The notes below the pieces were generated by a model. That model was not told the origin of the DNA and did no database searches. It saw nothing but the letters and a program-made list of their open reading frames with translations. This document shows, one piece after another, positions 43,898 through 53,025 of a stretch of 64,000 bases of DNA (the first letter of the stretch is position 1; each line of letters begins with the position of its first letter). The position numbers were made by a program, and so were the translations under genes. The stretch is taken from positions 1-64,000 of the forward strand of contig JBLHLT010000004.1 of the NCBI GenBank assembly GCA_047621325.1. Reading direction: 5' to 3'. This DNA is from Bermanella sp047621325. GTDB taxonomy: Bacteria > Pseudomonadota > Gammaproteobacteria > Pseudomonadales > Oceanobacteraceae.

Positions 43898-44574
43898 GAC
43901 TCTACTCCTAATGCTTTAAGGGCTTTCTTAGCTGCATTTTGCTCTGCAATTCGGCGACTACCGCCGATGCCTAAGGTAACCTCAGGCAATGCGTCAATAC
44001 GACAGCTCACCTTAAACTTTTGGTCATGGGCCTGACCAAATACTTCTGTCACTTCATAAACAGGTAAGCGGTTTTGACTCTTTTGTAAGTACTCTTGTAA
44101 ACGAGTCTTCGAGTCTTTTAGTACGCCATCCATTTTTAGTTCGGTTAAACGTTCGCCGTACCATTCATGTATATGTTTGGTGACAACCTCTAAACCTGAG
44201 TCTAGGTATATCGCACCAATAATAGCTTCAATGGCATCAGCTAAAATAGATTCGCGATTGAAACCACCGCTTTTTAATTCACCAGAACCCAATACTAAGA
44301 ATTCTCCTAAATCAAAATCGCGACCTAGTTCAGCTAGCGTCGTACCGCGAACAAGACCGGCGCGCAAGCGGCTTAATTTACCTTCTTTAGCACCTGGAAA
44401 CTTATGAAATAAGGCTTCGGCCACCACGAAATTCACGATGGAATCCCCTAGAAATTCCAAGCGTTCATTATTTTTACCGCCTTTACTGCGGTGGGTAAGC
44501 GCTAATTCTATTAGGCTTTCGTCTTTGAAATCGTAGCCAATTCGCTGGCTGAGCTTTTTAAAAGGATTATTCAC
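43894..44574 (-). CDS. rnc: Ribonuclease III
   Basis: Double-strand-specific endoribonuclease for rRNA and mRNA processing. 226 residues. The RNase III signature NERLEFLGDSIVNFVVAEAL and the DAIEAIIGAIYLDSG motif are intact, and a C-terminal dsRBD follows. The start is GTG 44574, overlapping the DUF4845 stop by 8 bp. Confidence 0.96.
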   Translation of the reverse strand: MNNPFKKLSQRIGYDFKDESLIELALTHRSKGGKNNERLEFLGDSIVNFVVAEALFHKFPGAKEGKLSRLRAGLVRGTTLAELGRDFDLGEFLVLGSGELKSGGFNRESILADAIEAIIGAIYLDSGLEVVTKHIHEWYGERLTELKMDGVLKDSKTRLQEYLQKSQNRLPVYEVTEVFGQAHDQKFKVSCRIDALPEVTLGIGGSRRIAEQNAAKKALKALGVES

Positions 44575-44926
44575 TGAAATCTATATAATGGTTAAAAGTA
44601 GCGACAAGTTCGATATTTGATACCAGCGGGGCTCGTCGCTCATACTCCATATCAATAACAATATTAGAACCTTGACCAGTAACTTCAACAAATTGGGCTA
44701 ATTCACTCACACCGTTGATCTGAAAGCGTTTTTGAATCATCTCTTCTATTTGCTTAGCACCGTATTCTTTATTGGCAGATTCTTCTTTTAGGTTATTAAA
44801 AACCGTTTCTACAGACCAGTTTTGAGTGTAGAGCGGAACAACCTTTAATAAGGTAAAAAAACTAAAAAAACATAACGCAATGACGATCAATATAAAAATG
44901 CCACTGGAACCTTGCTGTTTTTTCAT
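44567..44926 (-). CDS. DUF4845 membrane protein
   Basis: 119 residues with one N-terminal membrane helix (SGIFILIVIALCFFSFFTLL) and a short periplasmic-facing body. This is the DUF4845 family, whose genes typically lie between lepB and rnc. Function unknown; close linkage to signal peptidase and ribonuclease III genes is its only known feature. It overlaps rnc by 8 bp. Confidence 0.8.
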   Translation of the reverse strand: MKKQQGSSGIFILIVIALCFFSFFTLLKVVPLYTQNWSVETVFNNLKEESANKEYGAKQIEEMIQKRFQINGVSELAQFVEVTGQGSNIVIDMEYERRAPLVSNIELVATFNHYIDFSE

Positions 44927-44975
44927 GTTTTCACCTTATTATTTTTTTAATTATCAACGGCAACAAAAGATAGCA

Positions 44976-46778
44976 TTAGCTATCTACTGACAACACAGCA
45001 TGGAACGCAGATTGTGGCACTTCTACGTTACCCACTTGCTTCATGCGTTTTTTACCGTCTTTTTGTTTCTGTAGCAGTTTCTTCTTACGACTCACATCGC
45101 CGCCATAACATTTTGCGGTTACGTTTTTGCGCAATGCTTTAACAGTTGATCGAGAAACAACTTGGTTACCAATTGCAGACTGAATCGCCACATCAAACAT
45201 TTGACGAGGAATCAATTCCGCTAATTTTTCACAAAGAGCGCGACCATAAGTACGGGTTTTATCACGGTGAATAATCACGGCTAGTGCATCAACTCGCTCG
45301 CCATTAATCAGAATATCCATGCGCACTAGCGGTGCCGCTTCAAAATGACTAAAGCCATAATCCAGTGACGCGTAACCTTTACTTACGGACTTTAAGCGGT
45401 CAAAGAAATCACCAACCACTTCACTCATCGGCATATCATACTTCAATGCCACTTGCGTGCCTGTGAAGTTCATATCCTTTTGCACTCCGCGTTTTTCAAC
45501 ACATAGTGTAATGACGTTACCTACTAATTCTTTAGGCACCAAAATATTGGCTTCACAGATTGGCTCACGCATTTCAGCAACACGGCTTGGGTCAGGCAAC
45601 TTCGAAGGGTTAGCCACTTCGATTACATCGCCGTTATTCATCGATAGCTGATAAACCACGGTTGGCGCGGTGGTAATCAAATCGAGATCATATTCTCGCT
45701 CTAAACGCTCTTGAATAATCTCCATGTGCAATAAGCCAAGGAAGCCACAGCGAAAACCCAAACCTAATGCATCGGATGATTCAGGCTCAAAGAACAAAGA
45801 TGCATCGTTTAACGATAACTTATCTAATGCATCACGGAAGTCTTCATACTGGTCTGATGACACTGGAAATAAACCCGCATAAACCTGAGGTTTAACCTTA
45901 TTAAAACCCGGTAATGCTGATACTTCGTCAGCTTTCTTACTATGAACGATGGTATCGCCCACAGGTGCGCCATGAATATCTTTAATGCCCGCACAAATAA
46001 AGCCTACTTCGCCGGCTTTTAATTCATTAGTTACCAAACGTTTGGGGGTGAATATACCAACAGAATCAGCATACCAATCACGGCCTGTGGTTTTAACGCG
46101 AATTTTATCGCCTTTTTTCAAGGTGCCGTTTTTAACGCGCACCAATGACACCACGCCTAAATAGCTGTCGAACCATGAATCAATGATCAAAGCTTGCAGT
46201 TCGCCGTCCAACTCACCTTGCGGTGGAGGAATGCGCTTAATCATATCTTCAAGCACATCTTCAATGCCTAAACCGCTTTTTGCACTACAGCGAACGGCAT
46301 CCGTCGCATCAATGCCAATAATTTCTTCAATTTCTTGGCTCACTTTATCTGGATCAGCCTGAGGCAAATCCATTTTATTAAGAACCGGCACAACCTCAAG
46401 ATTTTGCTCAATTGCGGTATAGCAATTAGCCACCGACTGAGCTTCTACGCCTTGCGCAGCATCTACAACCAATAACGCACCTTCACAGGCCGCTAACGAG
46501 CGAGATACTTCATAGCTAAAGTCCACGTGACCAGGGGTATCGATGAAATTTAATTGATAGATTTTACCATCACGTGCCTTGTATTTTAAGGTAACGCTTT
46601 GGGCTTTAATGGTAATGCCACGCTCACGTTCAATATCCATGCTATCCAAAACCTGCGCCTGCATTTCACGGGCAGATAGGCCTTCACAATGGGATATAAA
46701 GCGGTCAGCCAAGGTAGATTTACCATGGTCGATGTGGGCAATAATTGAAAAGTTACGAATGTGATCCAGATTACTCAC
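44976..46778 (-). CDS. lepA: Elongation factor 4 (LepA)
   Basis: Ribosome-associated GTPase related to EF-G. 600 residues starting at GTG 46778. GTPase motifs are AHIDHGKSTLADRF, DTPGHVDF and NKMD. The LepA C-terminal domain with KNVTAKCYGGDVSRKKKLL is diagnostic. Transcribed towards DUF4845, which begins only 49 bp beyond its stop; the signal peptidase gene lepB usual at this spot is missing. Confidence 0.96.
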   Translation of the reverse strand: MSNLDHIRNFSIIAHIDHGKSTLADRFISHCEGLSAREMQAQVLDSMDIERERGITIKAQSVTLKYKARDGKIYQLNFIDTPGHVDFSYEVSRSLAACEGALLVVDAAQGVEAQSVANCYTAIEQNLEVVPVLNKMDLPQADPDKVSQEIEEIIGIDATDAVRCSAKSGLGIEDVLEDMIKRIPPPQGELDGELQALIIDSWFDSYLGVVSLVRVKNGTLKKGDKIRVKTTGRDWYADSVGIFTPKRLVTNELKAGEVGFICAGIKDIHGAPVGDTIVHSKKADEVSALPGFNKVKPQVYAGLFPVSSDQYEDFRDALDKLSLNDASLFFEPESSDALGLGFRCGFLGLLHMEIIQERLEREYDLDLITTAPTVVYQLSMNNGDVIEVANPSKLPDPSRVAEMREPICEANILVPKELVGNVITLCVEKRGVQKDMNFTGTQVALKYDMPMSEVVGDFFDRLKSVSKGYASLDYGFSHFEAAPLVRMDILINGERVDALAVIIHRDKTRTYGRALCEKLAELIPRQMFDVAIQSAIGNQVVSRSTVKALRKNVTAKCYGGDVSRKKKLLQKQKDGKKRMKQVGNVEVPQSAFHAVLSVDS

Positions 46779-46894
46779 GTAGAGATAAACCTAATAGGTG
46801 AAAATTGCCGTAATTTTACACGAATTAAGCCTTATAGCATAGGCGCTTAAACGGCTAGATGTTTGAATAGACAGGGTTTTACAGCAGATAGCTC

Positions 46895-46919
46895 ACCCCA
46901 ATCAGCATGCAATTGGGGT
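46895..46919. terminator. Stem-loop between mucD and lepA
   Basis: ACCCCAAT and ATTGGGGT pair around a 9-nt loop, 9 bp after the mucD stop. There is no T-run; it probably protects or attenuates the mucD 3' end. Confidence 0.45.
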
Positions 46920-46928
46920 AAGACTGAG

Positions 46929-48314
46929 TTAATCGTTCACACGCAGTGAAATAAACATAGGCGAGCCACGACGAACAATTCGCATGGGGACAAGCCTGCC
47001 ACTAGGCAATTGTTTTACCACGCGTTCGAAGTCAGCCATATCACGAATGATTTCACCGTATATCATGCTAATCACATCGCCGCTGATTAAACCGGCATTG
47101 GCGCCCGCCCCTTGGTTAACCGTTTGCACCAAAACACCTTCTGTATCCCATTGCTGTTTCTGAGATGCGCTTAGACCAATAACTTCAATTCCAAGACGGT
47201 TCACTTGTTTACTCTGTTGAGGCACTCGATTACTGGCCAGAACAGTATTTTCTTCTGGTAATTCGCCAATTTCAATATTGAAACGTTTCAGCTTACCGTT
47301 GCGAACGACCTTCAATTCAGCCTTACTACCTGGGCGTACACGCCCGACTAGATGAGGCAAATCACTACTTAATACCACCTCTTTACCGTTGAACTCCGTA
47401 ATAATATCGCCAAATTGTAAGCCCGCTGCTGCAGCTGGCCCGTTTTGCACCACTTGACTCACTAAAGCACCTGCGGCTTTTTTCAAGCCGAATGACTCTG
47501 CTAAATTTTTATCGACCTCTTGAATCGCCACACCCAGCCAACCACGTGATACCACGCCGTTTTCTTTAAGCTGAGCAACCACCTCCATGGCCACGTTCAT
47601 AGGAATCGCAAAACTTAACCCCATAAATCCGCCACTGCGGGTGTATATCTGAGAGTTAATGCCGACCACTTCACCCTCTAAGTTAAATAACGGGCCGCCT
47701 GAGTTGCCGGGGTTGATAGCGACATCCGTTTGAATAAACGGCACATAGTTTTCATTGGGCAAGCTGCGGCCTTTTGCACTAACAATGCCTGCGGTCACGG
47801 AGTAATCAAACCCGAACGGGCTACCAATGGCGACCACCCATTCCCCTACTTTGAGTTTTTCGCTATTGCCTATTTCAACCGTAGGTAAATTTTTAGCCTC
47901 GACCTTTAATAAGGCAAGGTCGGAGCTGGGGTCGTGACCAATCAATTGGGCTTCAAATTCGCGACGATCATTGAGTCGTACAAAGATTTGATCCGCACCA
48001 TCTATCACGTGATTATTAGTAAGAATATAGCCATCTTTACTGACTATAAAACCAGAACCTAATGAGGCACGTTCTTGTGAATTACCCCTGGGGTTAGCTC
48101 TAGGCGATTGCGGAACACCAAAAAAGTGACGAAAAATATCCGGCACACCTTGCGGTATTTCCATATTACTACCAAATCGGTTTTGCGTTTTTTGCGTAGT
48201 ACTAATATTAACAACGGCGGGGCTGGCTTGCTCAACCAGTTCGGTAAAATCAGGTAATTGCGAAAATGCCTGAGCAGAAATAAATAAGAGGCAAAAGCAC
48301 AATAATTGTTTCAT
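46929..48314 (-). CDS. mucD: Periplasmic serine protease MucD/DegP-like
   Basis: 461 residues with a signal peptide (MKQLLCFCLLFISAQAFS). The HtrA catalytic triad is His102 (TNNHVIDGAD), Asp132 (SSDLALLKVE) and Ser205 (NPGNSGGPLF). Two PDZ domains follow (about 260-350 and 375-460). It degrades misfolded periplasmic proteins and dampens the AlgU response. Its position at the end of algU-mucA-mucB-rseC matches Pseudomonas mucD. A GGAG site lies upstream of ATG 48314. Confidence 0.93.
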   Translation of the reverse strand: MKQLLCFCLLFISAQAFSQLPDFTELVEQASPAVVNISTTQKTQNRFGSNMEIPQGVPDIFRHFFGVPQSPRANPRGNSQERASLGSGFIVSKDGYILTNNHVIDGADQIFVRLNDRREFEAQLIGHDPSSDLALLKVEAKNLPTVEIGNSEKLKVGEWVVAIGSPFGFDYSVTAGIVSAKGRSLPNENYVPFIQTDVAINPGNSGGPLFNLEGEVVGINSQIYTRSGGFMGLSFAIPMNVAMEVVAQLKENGVVSRGWLGVAIQEVDKNLAESFGLKKAAGALVSQVVQNGPAAAAGLQFGDIITEFNGKEVVLSSDLPHLVGRVRPGSKAELKVVRNGKLKRFNIEIGELPEENTVLASNRVPQQSKQVNRLGIEVIGLSASQKQQWDTEGVLVQTVNQGAGANAGLISGDVISMIYGEIIRDMADFERVVKQLPSGRLVPMRIVRRGSPMFISLRVND

Positions 48315-48390
48315 TTATAAACTCCATTACAGTTAAAACAAGTCATACAATATTTACTTAAAAATTTGGCCTAAATACCAGTCTAGCTAC

Positions 48391-48855
48391 TTAATGAACT
48401 TCGCACATAGGTATATGTGTCTCTAGCACTTGGGCTTTTCGCATTAATCTTGGGTGCCACTGAGCAAAATTCAAGCTTTTCGCTCGACGATTCACCCAAA
48501 TAAAACCGGCGACTAATGCGAGAAAGGTAAATAACACACCTAATTTTTCCTCTACACCTAACAGGCTTGCAACCATTGCAACAAAAATCATTGTCATTAA
48601 CGGCACGCCATACATCAGTAATGATGAGCGCAGAATAGCTTGCTCAGGCACACCAATGATGACTTGATCATTTTCATGCACATCAATACCGTTGCGTGCG
48701 ACGGGTAAGTCTATTTGTTTTTGCCCCGCTTTTGCTAACAAACTATGCCCGCAACCTTTTTGCGCTTGGCAGGAGCCACAGGCACTTTTAGCGATCGCCT
48801 GAACCCAAACCACATCACCTTCAACCCGTAGCACTCGCGCAGATTCTTCAACCAT
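48391..48855 (-). CDS. rseC: RseC/MucC family positive regulator of sigma-E activity
   Basis: 154 residues. The Cys-rich SACGSCQAQKGCG near residues 20-32 and two membrane helices (about 75-115) define the RseC/MucC family; the Cys residues may bind an Fe-S cluster. It is located between mucB and mucD, as in Pseudomonas (mucC). It modulates RseA or MucA-dependent sigma control by an unresolved mechanism. Confidence 0.88.
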   Translation of the reverse strand: MVEESARVLRVEGDVVWVQAIAKSACGSCQAQKGCGHSLLAKAGQKQIDLPVARNGIDVHENDQVIIGVPEQAILRSSLLMYGVPLMTMIFVAMVASLLGVEEKLGVLFTFLALVAGFIWVNRRAKSLNFAQWHPRLMRKAQVLETHIPMCEVH

Positions 48856-48890
48856 TATCTATTACCACATACTCACACAAAGCCGGAGTT

Positions 48891-49859
48891 TTACAGCAGC
48901 TCAACACTTTGTGCAATGCGTTGAGCCGTGGCAGCAGGGATTTCCCCTACAACCGTAATGCGATGTGTTAAGCCATGCCACTGCTTGTGTTGTACTGCCA
49001 GCACCGTAGGACCTGATTGAGCTGTGCCTTCGTCTAATGCCTTTTCAACCTGCTCGACATAAACCGAGAACATGACAACACCATCACTGTATATACGACG
49101 AGCCGATAACTTAGGCGCATACCCTGTTGACGCTTCGTCTTCAAAGCCAACCGGAATCCAGTTAAGGCGCCACTCCAATACATCTTTTTGCGTGGTTTTA
49201 AGCACTTCAGCCATACCTGCCTCAGTTAATACGGCACCTTTAGTGCGCGGCTCAAAACGCTCTTTAATGAACTCAGACTTAGGTGCAAAATAACTAAATT
49301 GATAGCGCTCCAGCACTTGGCCCTGACGTGATACCAATTCGGTTCGTAGCGGCACCATGGTTTCTAGGTCTAACCATAGTTGATAAAAGTGCCTACTCGC
49401 ATCCTTTGGCGCCAGCTGAACACCTTCAACCATTCGCCCAGCGACGCGCTGCTTACCCAAATTACGAAACTCATATGCTTTTGCCAACTGACGAATACTA
49501 CCTAACTCTGTCTTGGCAAAAGGAGAGCTGCCTTGCTGTTGAACCTGCTCAACGGTCTGATTAGGATGAATACAGTAAAGCGCTTCACCCCGACGTATGA
49601 CTTCGCGAGTTAAACCATCAAGATGCAGCAAGCGTTCCCAAATAACACCTTCGTGGGTACCATGCACAATTTCAACGCTTTGAGTTTGATTACCCGCTTG
49701 ATGGATAAAAATCCCTTCATACATGGCATTCGGTGCACGCTTCAGCATGTCTTCATAAAAAGATTGCGCCGTAGGTGAGGCATTTTGCTTTACCTCGCTT
49801 TCGGCAGATGCAAACCAAGATACACTCACAATGCATAATGTAATGATACAACGCAGCAT
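48891..49859 (-). CDS. mucB: Sigma-E factor regulatory protein MucB/RseB
   Basis: 322 residues with a signal peptide. Periplasmic protein that shields the anti-sigma factor from cleavage and senses lipids or lipoproteins. The MucB/RseB N-terminal domain includes YEGIFIHQAGNQTQSVEIVH, and the C-terminal domain has PVGFEDEA and LAVQHKQWHGLTHRITVVG. Its start overlaps the mucA stop by one base (TAATG), so the pair is co-translated. Confidence 0.92.
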   Translation of the reverse strand: MLRCIITLCIVSVSWFASAESEVKQNASPTAQSFYEDMLKRAPNAMYEGIFIHQAGNQTQSVEIVHGTHEGVIWERLLHLDGLTREVIRRGEALYCIHPNQTVEQVQQQGSSPFAKTELGSIRQLAKAYEFRNLGKQRVAGRMVEGVQLAPKDASRHFYQLWLDLETMVPLRTELVSRQGQVLERYQFSYFAPKSEFIKERFEPRTKGAVLTEAGMAEVLKTTQKDVLEWRLNWIPVGFEDEASTGYAPKLSARRIYSDGVVMFSVYVEQVEKALDEGTAQSGPTVLAVQHKQWHGLTHRITVVGEIPAATAQRIAQSVELL

Positions 49860-50455
49860 TATTTTTCCTTGCTTGTCTCAAAATTAACGACTCGTGCAAA
49901 CGGCATGGCTGTACGGCCTTGGCCAATCGCACTATCTTGTGCGTGCTGCTTAAGATAACTATTTAAACGTTCTTGGGCTTGTTGCAGTTCCTGTTCATTA
50001 ACGCCCTCAATACCATTTTGGCTTTGGGCAATCATACTTGGACTACGAAACTTGCTTACATCCGGGGTTACAATTTCAACTTTCGACTTATTCGCCAACT
50101 GATCATCAAAACCTGGTGACTGCATAAGCGGATTAAATCGAGCACCAATTACAACTGCAAAAGCCACCGATGCCGCTATGGATAAACCGGCTACGGCTTT
50201 AAACCACGGTTTTTGCGTAGCTTGCTGATGGCCCGCAGGCTCTTCGCTCAAGGCTTGGCTTACCGCCGAACTGATATCTAAATTTGCAAAAGGTGATACG
50301 TCACCTTTCATAGCGTCTCGCGCCAAATGGAAACGCGCCCACTGCGCCTTCATAGCTGGGTCGCTATCTAGCTCGTTAAGCACACGTCGCATGCTTAGCT
50401 CATCAAGTTCACCATCCATCAATGCGGACAAGGATTCGGTTTGTTTTTCACTCAT
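49859..50455 (-). CDS. mucA: Anti-sigma-E factor MucA/RseA
   Basis: About 198 residues from ATG 50455, which has AGAGG 5 nt upstream; the ORF can be extended to GTG 50461. The cytoplasmic anti-sigma domain (ESLSALMDGELDELSMRRVL) starts the protein, one membrane helix (about 85-110, LSIAASVAFAVVIGARF) follows, and the periplasmic tail ends the protein. It binds AlgU and is degraded stepwise under envelope stress. Confidence 0.9.
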   Translation of the reverse strand: MSEKQTESLSALMDGELDELSMRRVLNELDSDPAMKAQWARFHLARDAMKGDVSPFANLDISSAVSQALSEEPAGHQQATQKPWFKAVAGLSIAASVAFAVVIGARFNPLMQSPGFDDQLANKSKVEIVTPDVSKFRSPSMIAQSQNGIEGVNEQELQQAQERLNSYLKQHAQDSAIGQGRTAMPFARVVNFETSKEK

Positions 50456-50472
50456 AATCACCTCTCGCCTTA

Positions 50473-50545
50473 ACAGGCGTTAAAACTCATTTATGTCTCT
50501 TGCTAATGCAAGATGTTGGTTATAAACGTTTTTCAACGCCTGTTA
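50473..50545 (-). repeat. Inverted repeat enclosing the algU-mucA intercistronic region
   Basis: TAACAGGCGTT (50473-50483) is the exact reverse complement of AACGCCTGTTA (50535-50545). The second arm includes the algU stop codon; the first lies about 8 nt upstream of the mucA ribosome binding site. In the transcript the arms can form an 11-bp stem closing a 51-nt loop. Confidence 0.6.
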
Positions 50546-51133
50546 TGCACTCTTGGTATTGTCCAATAATGGTGCCATTGCTTTATCAATGGCCTCCCTT
50601 GCTCTAAATATTCGTGAGCGCACCGTGCCAATAGGACACTGCATCACCTCACCAATATCTTCGTAACTTAAACCCTCTAGCTCTCGCAATCGAATAGCGG
50701 TTCGTAGCTCTTCGGGCAGTTTTTCCATGGCGGCAAACACAACGGTATTTAATTCGTCACGCGCCAAAATTTGATCTGGTGTAGCAATATCTTTTAGAGA
50801 GCTGGCATGGGCATAATGTTCCGCATCATCTACATCAACATCTTGTGCTGGCGGACGACGGCCTTGACTCACTAGATAATTCTTAGCGGTATTCACCGCA
50901 ATTCGATACAACCAAGTGTAAAATTGGCTATCGCCACGAAAGTTCTTTAGAGCGCGATACGCTTTTATAAACGCTTCTTGCGCCACGTCTTGAACTTCAC
51001 TTGAATCTCTTATGTAACGTGATATCAGCGACATAATTTTGTGCTGATACTTAAGCACAAGCAGGTCAAAGGCTCGCTTATCCCCCTGTTGTACTCGCAG
51101 TACCAATTGTTGGTCTGAATCCTGTTGCGACAT
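50543..51133 (-). CDS. algU: RNA polymerase sigma factor AlgU/RpoE
   Basis: ECF sigma factor for envelope stress. About 196 residues from ATG 51133; the frame to 51166 adds residues without family support. Region 2 includes KRAFDLLVLKYQHKIMSLIS and DVAQEAFIKAYRALKNFRGD; region 4 includes GLSYEDIGEVMQCPIGTVRS. It heads the algU-mucA-mucB-rseC-mucD run on the minus strand and has a GAACT-type sigma-E promoter about 94 bp upstream. Divergent from nadB. Confidence 0.95.
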   Translation of the reverse strand: MSQQDSDQQLVLRVQQGDKRAFDLLVLKYQHKIMSLISRYIRDSSEVQDVAQEAFIKAYRALKNFRGDSQFYTWLYRIAVNTAKNYLVSQGRRPPAQDVDVDDAEHYAHASSLKDIATPDQILARDELNTVVFAAMEKLPEELRTAIRLRELEGLSYEDIGEVMQCPIGTVRSRIFRAREAIDKAMAPLLDNTKSA

Positions 51134-51226
51134 TGCTCCCCCGCGTGCCGAACACGCTTTATTCATTCACCTCTGTATTGTAATTATTGAGGCGGGTATC
51201 ACTGGTTAATATGGCTAATGGAAGAA

Positions 51227-51253
51227 TTAGAATGAGCTTGTCATTAATAGTTC
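51227..51253 (-). promoter_or_regulatory. Sigma-E-type promoter of algU
   Basis: On the minus strand GAACTA (51253-51248) and TCTAA (51231-51227) are spaced by 16 bp, close to the sigma-E/AlgU consensus GAACTT-N16-TCTGA. Position and spacing suggest autoregulation of algU. Confidence 0.7.
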
Positions 51254-51382
51254 AACCAAAGATTAAAAAAAATCCTATTTGAACACGGTCTCAGTGTAAA
51301 ATCCGAGCCTGTGAGCTTAATATGCTTTTATTTGTCCCACTTATTAGTATAGTGGCGGCGCAAAATGTTACAGGATTAAGTT

Positions 51383-52963
51383 ATGGATCAGCGACAGGTA
51401 TTTGATGTTTTAGTCATTGGCAGCGGCGCCGCCGGTTTGGCTGTGGCATTAAACGTGGCCGATAACGCCAAAGTGGCGGTCCTAAGTAAAGATAAGCTAG
51501 ATAGCGGCAGCACACGCTGGGCACAAGGTGGCATTGCTGCGGTACTGGATAGCGAAGATAGCATCAAGGCCCATATTGCAGATACATTAAATGCAGGTGC
51601 TGGCTTATGTAATTACAGTGCCGTACGCCACACCGTTGAAAACAGCACCGATGCCATCAAGTGGCTGATCGAACAGCAAGTACAATTCAGTAAAGACAGT
51701 AATAATGAGTACCATCTAACCAAAGAAGGTGGTCATAGTCATCGACGCATTATTCATGCGGCTGACGCCACGGGTGTCGCCGTCAGTGATGCCCTTGTGG
51801 GCCAAGCACTTGCTCACAAAAATATCAGTTTATTTGAACACCGTGTCGCCATTGATTTAATTTCGTGTGAAAAGTTCAAAATCCAAGGCAAGGGCGTCGC
51901 AGGCGCCTATGTGTTGAACGATGAAAGTGGTCACGTTGAAACCTTTCGTGCCCGTACCGTGGTCATTGCATCTGGTGGTGCCAGTAAATCGTATTTATAC
52001 ACCAGTAACCCTGACGGTACATCCGGCGATGGTATTGCTATGGCCTGGCGAGCGGGTTGCCGCGTTGCCAACATGGAATTTAACCAATTCCACCCTACTT
52101 GCCTGTACCACCCGCAAGCCAAAAACTTTTTAATTACCGAAGCCGTTCGTGGTGAAGGCGGTTTATTAAAACTGCCAAATGGCGAGCGTTTCATGCACAA
52201 ATTTGATGAGCGCGCTGAACTGGCTCCACGAGACATCGTTGCTCGCGCGATCGACCATGAAATGAAACGCCTCGGTGCCGATTGCTTGTATTTAGATATA
52301 TCGCACAAATCAAAAGAATTTATTCTTGAGCATTTCCCAAATATTTATGAGCGCTGTCTAGAATACGGCATCGACATGAGTAAACAGCCTATACCGGTTG
52401 TACCGGCTGCCCACTATACGTGTGGCGGCATAGTTACCGACCAAAGCGGTCGCACAGACATCCCCAACTTATACGCCGTTGGTGAAAGTGCCCACACCGG
52501 TTTACATGGTGCCAACCGCCTAGCCAGTAATTCATTATTAGAATGTATTGTGTACGGGCAAAGCGCTGCCAAGCATATTTTGAATATCATCAAAGAGAAA
52601 AAAGATGTGGCCTTTGCACCCGACTGGGATGAGAGCCAAGTCACCGACTCAGACGAAGATGTTGTCATCAGTCATAACTGGGACGAGCTACGTCGCTTCA
52701 TGTGGGATTATGTGGGCATTGTAAGAACCGACAAACGCCTCGTGCGCGCGCAACATCGAGTTCAATTATTACGCCAAGAGATTTTGGATTTTTACGGCAA
52801 CCATAAAGTAACAAGCGATTTGCTTGAATTACGTAATTTAGTCGAAGTATCAGAACTGATCATTCGTTGTGCCATTTTGCGCAAAGAAAGTCGCGGACTG
52901 CACTACTCTCTTAGTCACCCTGACCTATTACCTGTAGCCTACGATACGGTGCTTACGCCTTAA
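51383..52963 (+). CDS. nadB: L-aspartate oxidase
   Basis: First step of NAD synthesis: FAD-dependent oxidation of aspartate to iminoaspartate. 526 residues. The FAD fold is VIGSGAAGLAVALNV (about 10-24), followed by STRWAQGGIAA, the substrate-binding SHRRIIHAADATG, and HTGLHGANRLASNSLLECIVYG at the C-terminal FAD site. AGGA precedes ATG 51383. A bidirectional terminator separates it from the TonB-dependent receptor. Confidence 0.96.
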   Translation: MDQRQVFDVLVIGSGAAGLAVALNVADNAKVAVLSKDKLDSGSTRWAQGGIAAVLDSEDSIKAHIADTLNAGAGLCNYSAVRHTVENSTDAIKWLIEQQVQFSKDSNNEYHLTKEGGHSHRRIIHAADATGVAVSDALVGQALAHKNISLFEHRVAIDLISCEKFKIQGKGVAGAYVLNDESGHVETFRARTVVIASGGASKSYLYTSNPDGTSGDGIAMAWRAGCRVANMEFNQFHPTCLYHPQAKNFLITEAVRGEGGLLKLPNGERFMHKFDERAELAPRDIVARAIDHEMKRLGADCLYLDISHKSKEFILEHFPNIYERCLEYGIDMSKQPIPVVPAAHYTCGGIVTDQSGRTDIPNLYAVGESAHTGLHGANRLASNSLLECIVYGQSAAKHILNIIKEKKDVAFAPDWDESQVTDSDEDVVISHNWDELRRFMWDYVGIVRTDKRLVRAQHRVQLLRQEILDFYGNHKVTSDLLELRNLVEVSELIIRCAILRKESRGLHYSLSHPDLLPVAYDTVLTP

Positions 52964-52981
52964 TTGTTCAATTCTCAAATC

Positions 52982-53014
52982 AAAAAAAACCCCAGTTAAG
53001 CTGGGATTTTTTTT
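52982..53014. terminator. Bidirectional rho-independent terminator
   Basis: CCCAG and CTGGG pair around TTAAG, with eight A on the left and eight T on the right. It serves the convergent nadB and TonB-dependent receptor genes. Confidence 0.92.
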
Positions 53015-53025
53015 GATTACCGTAC

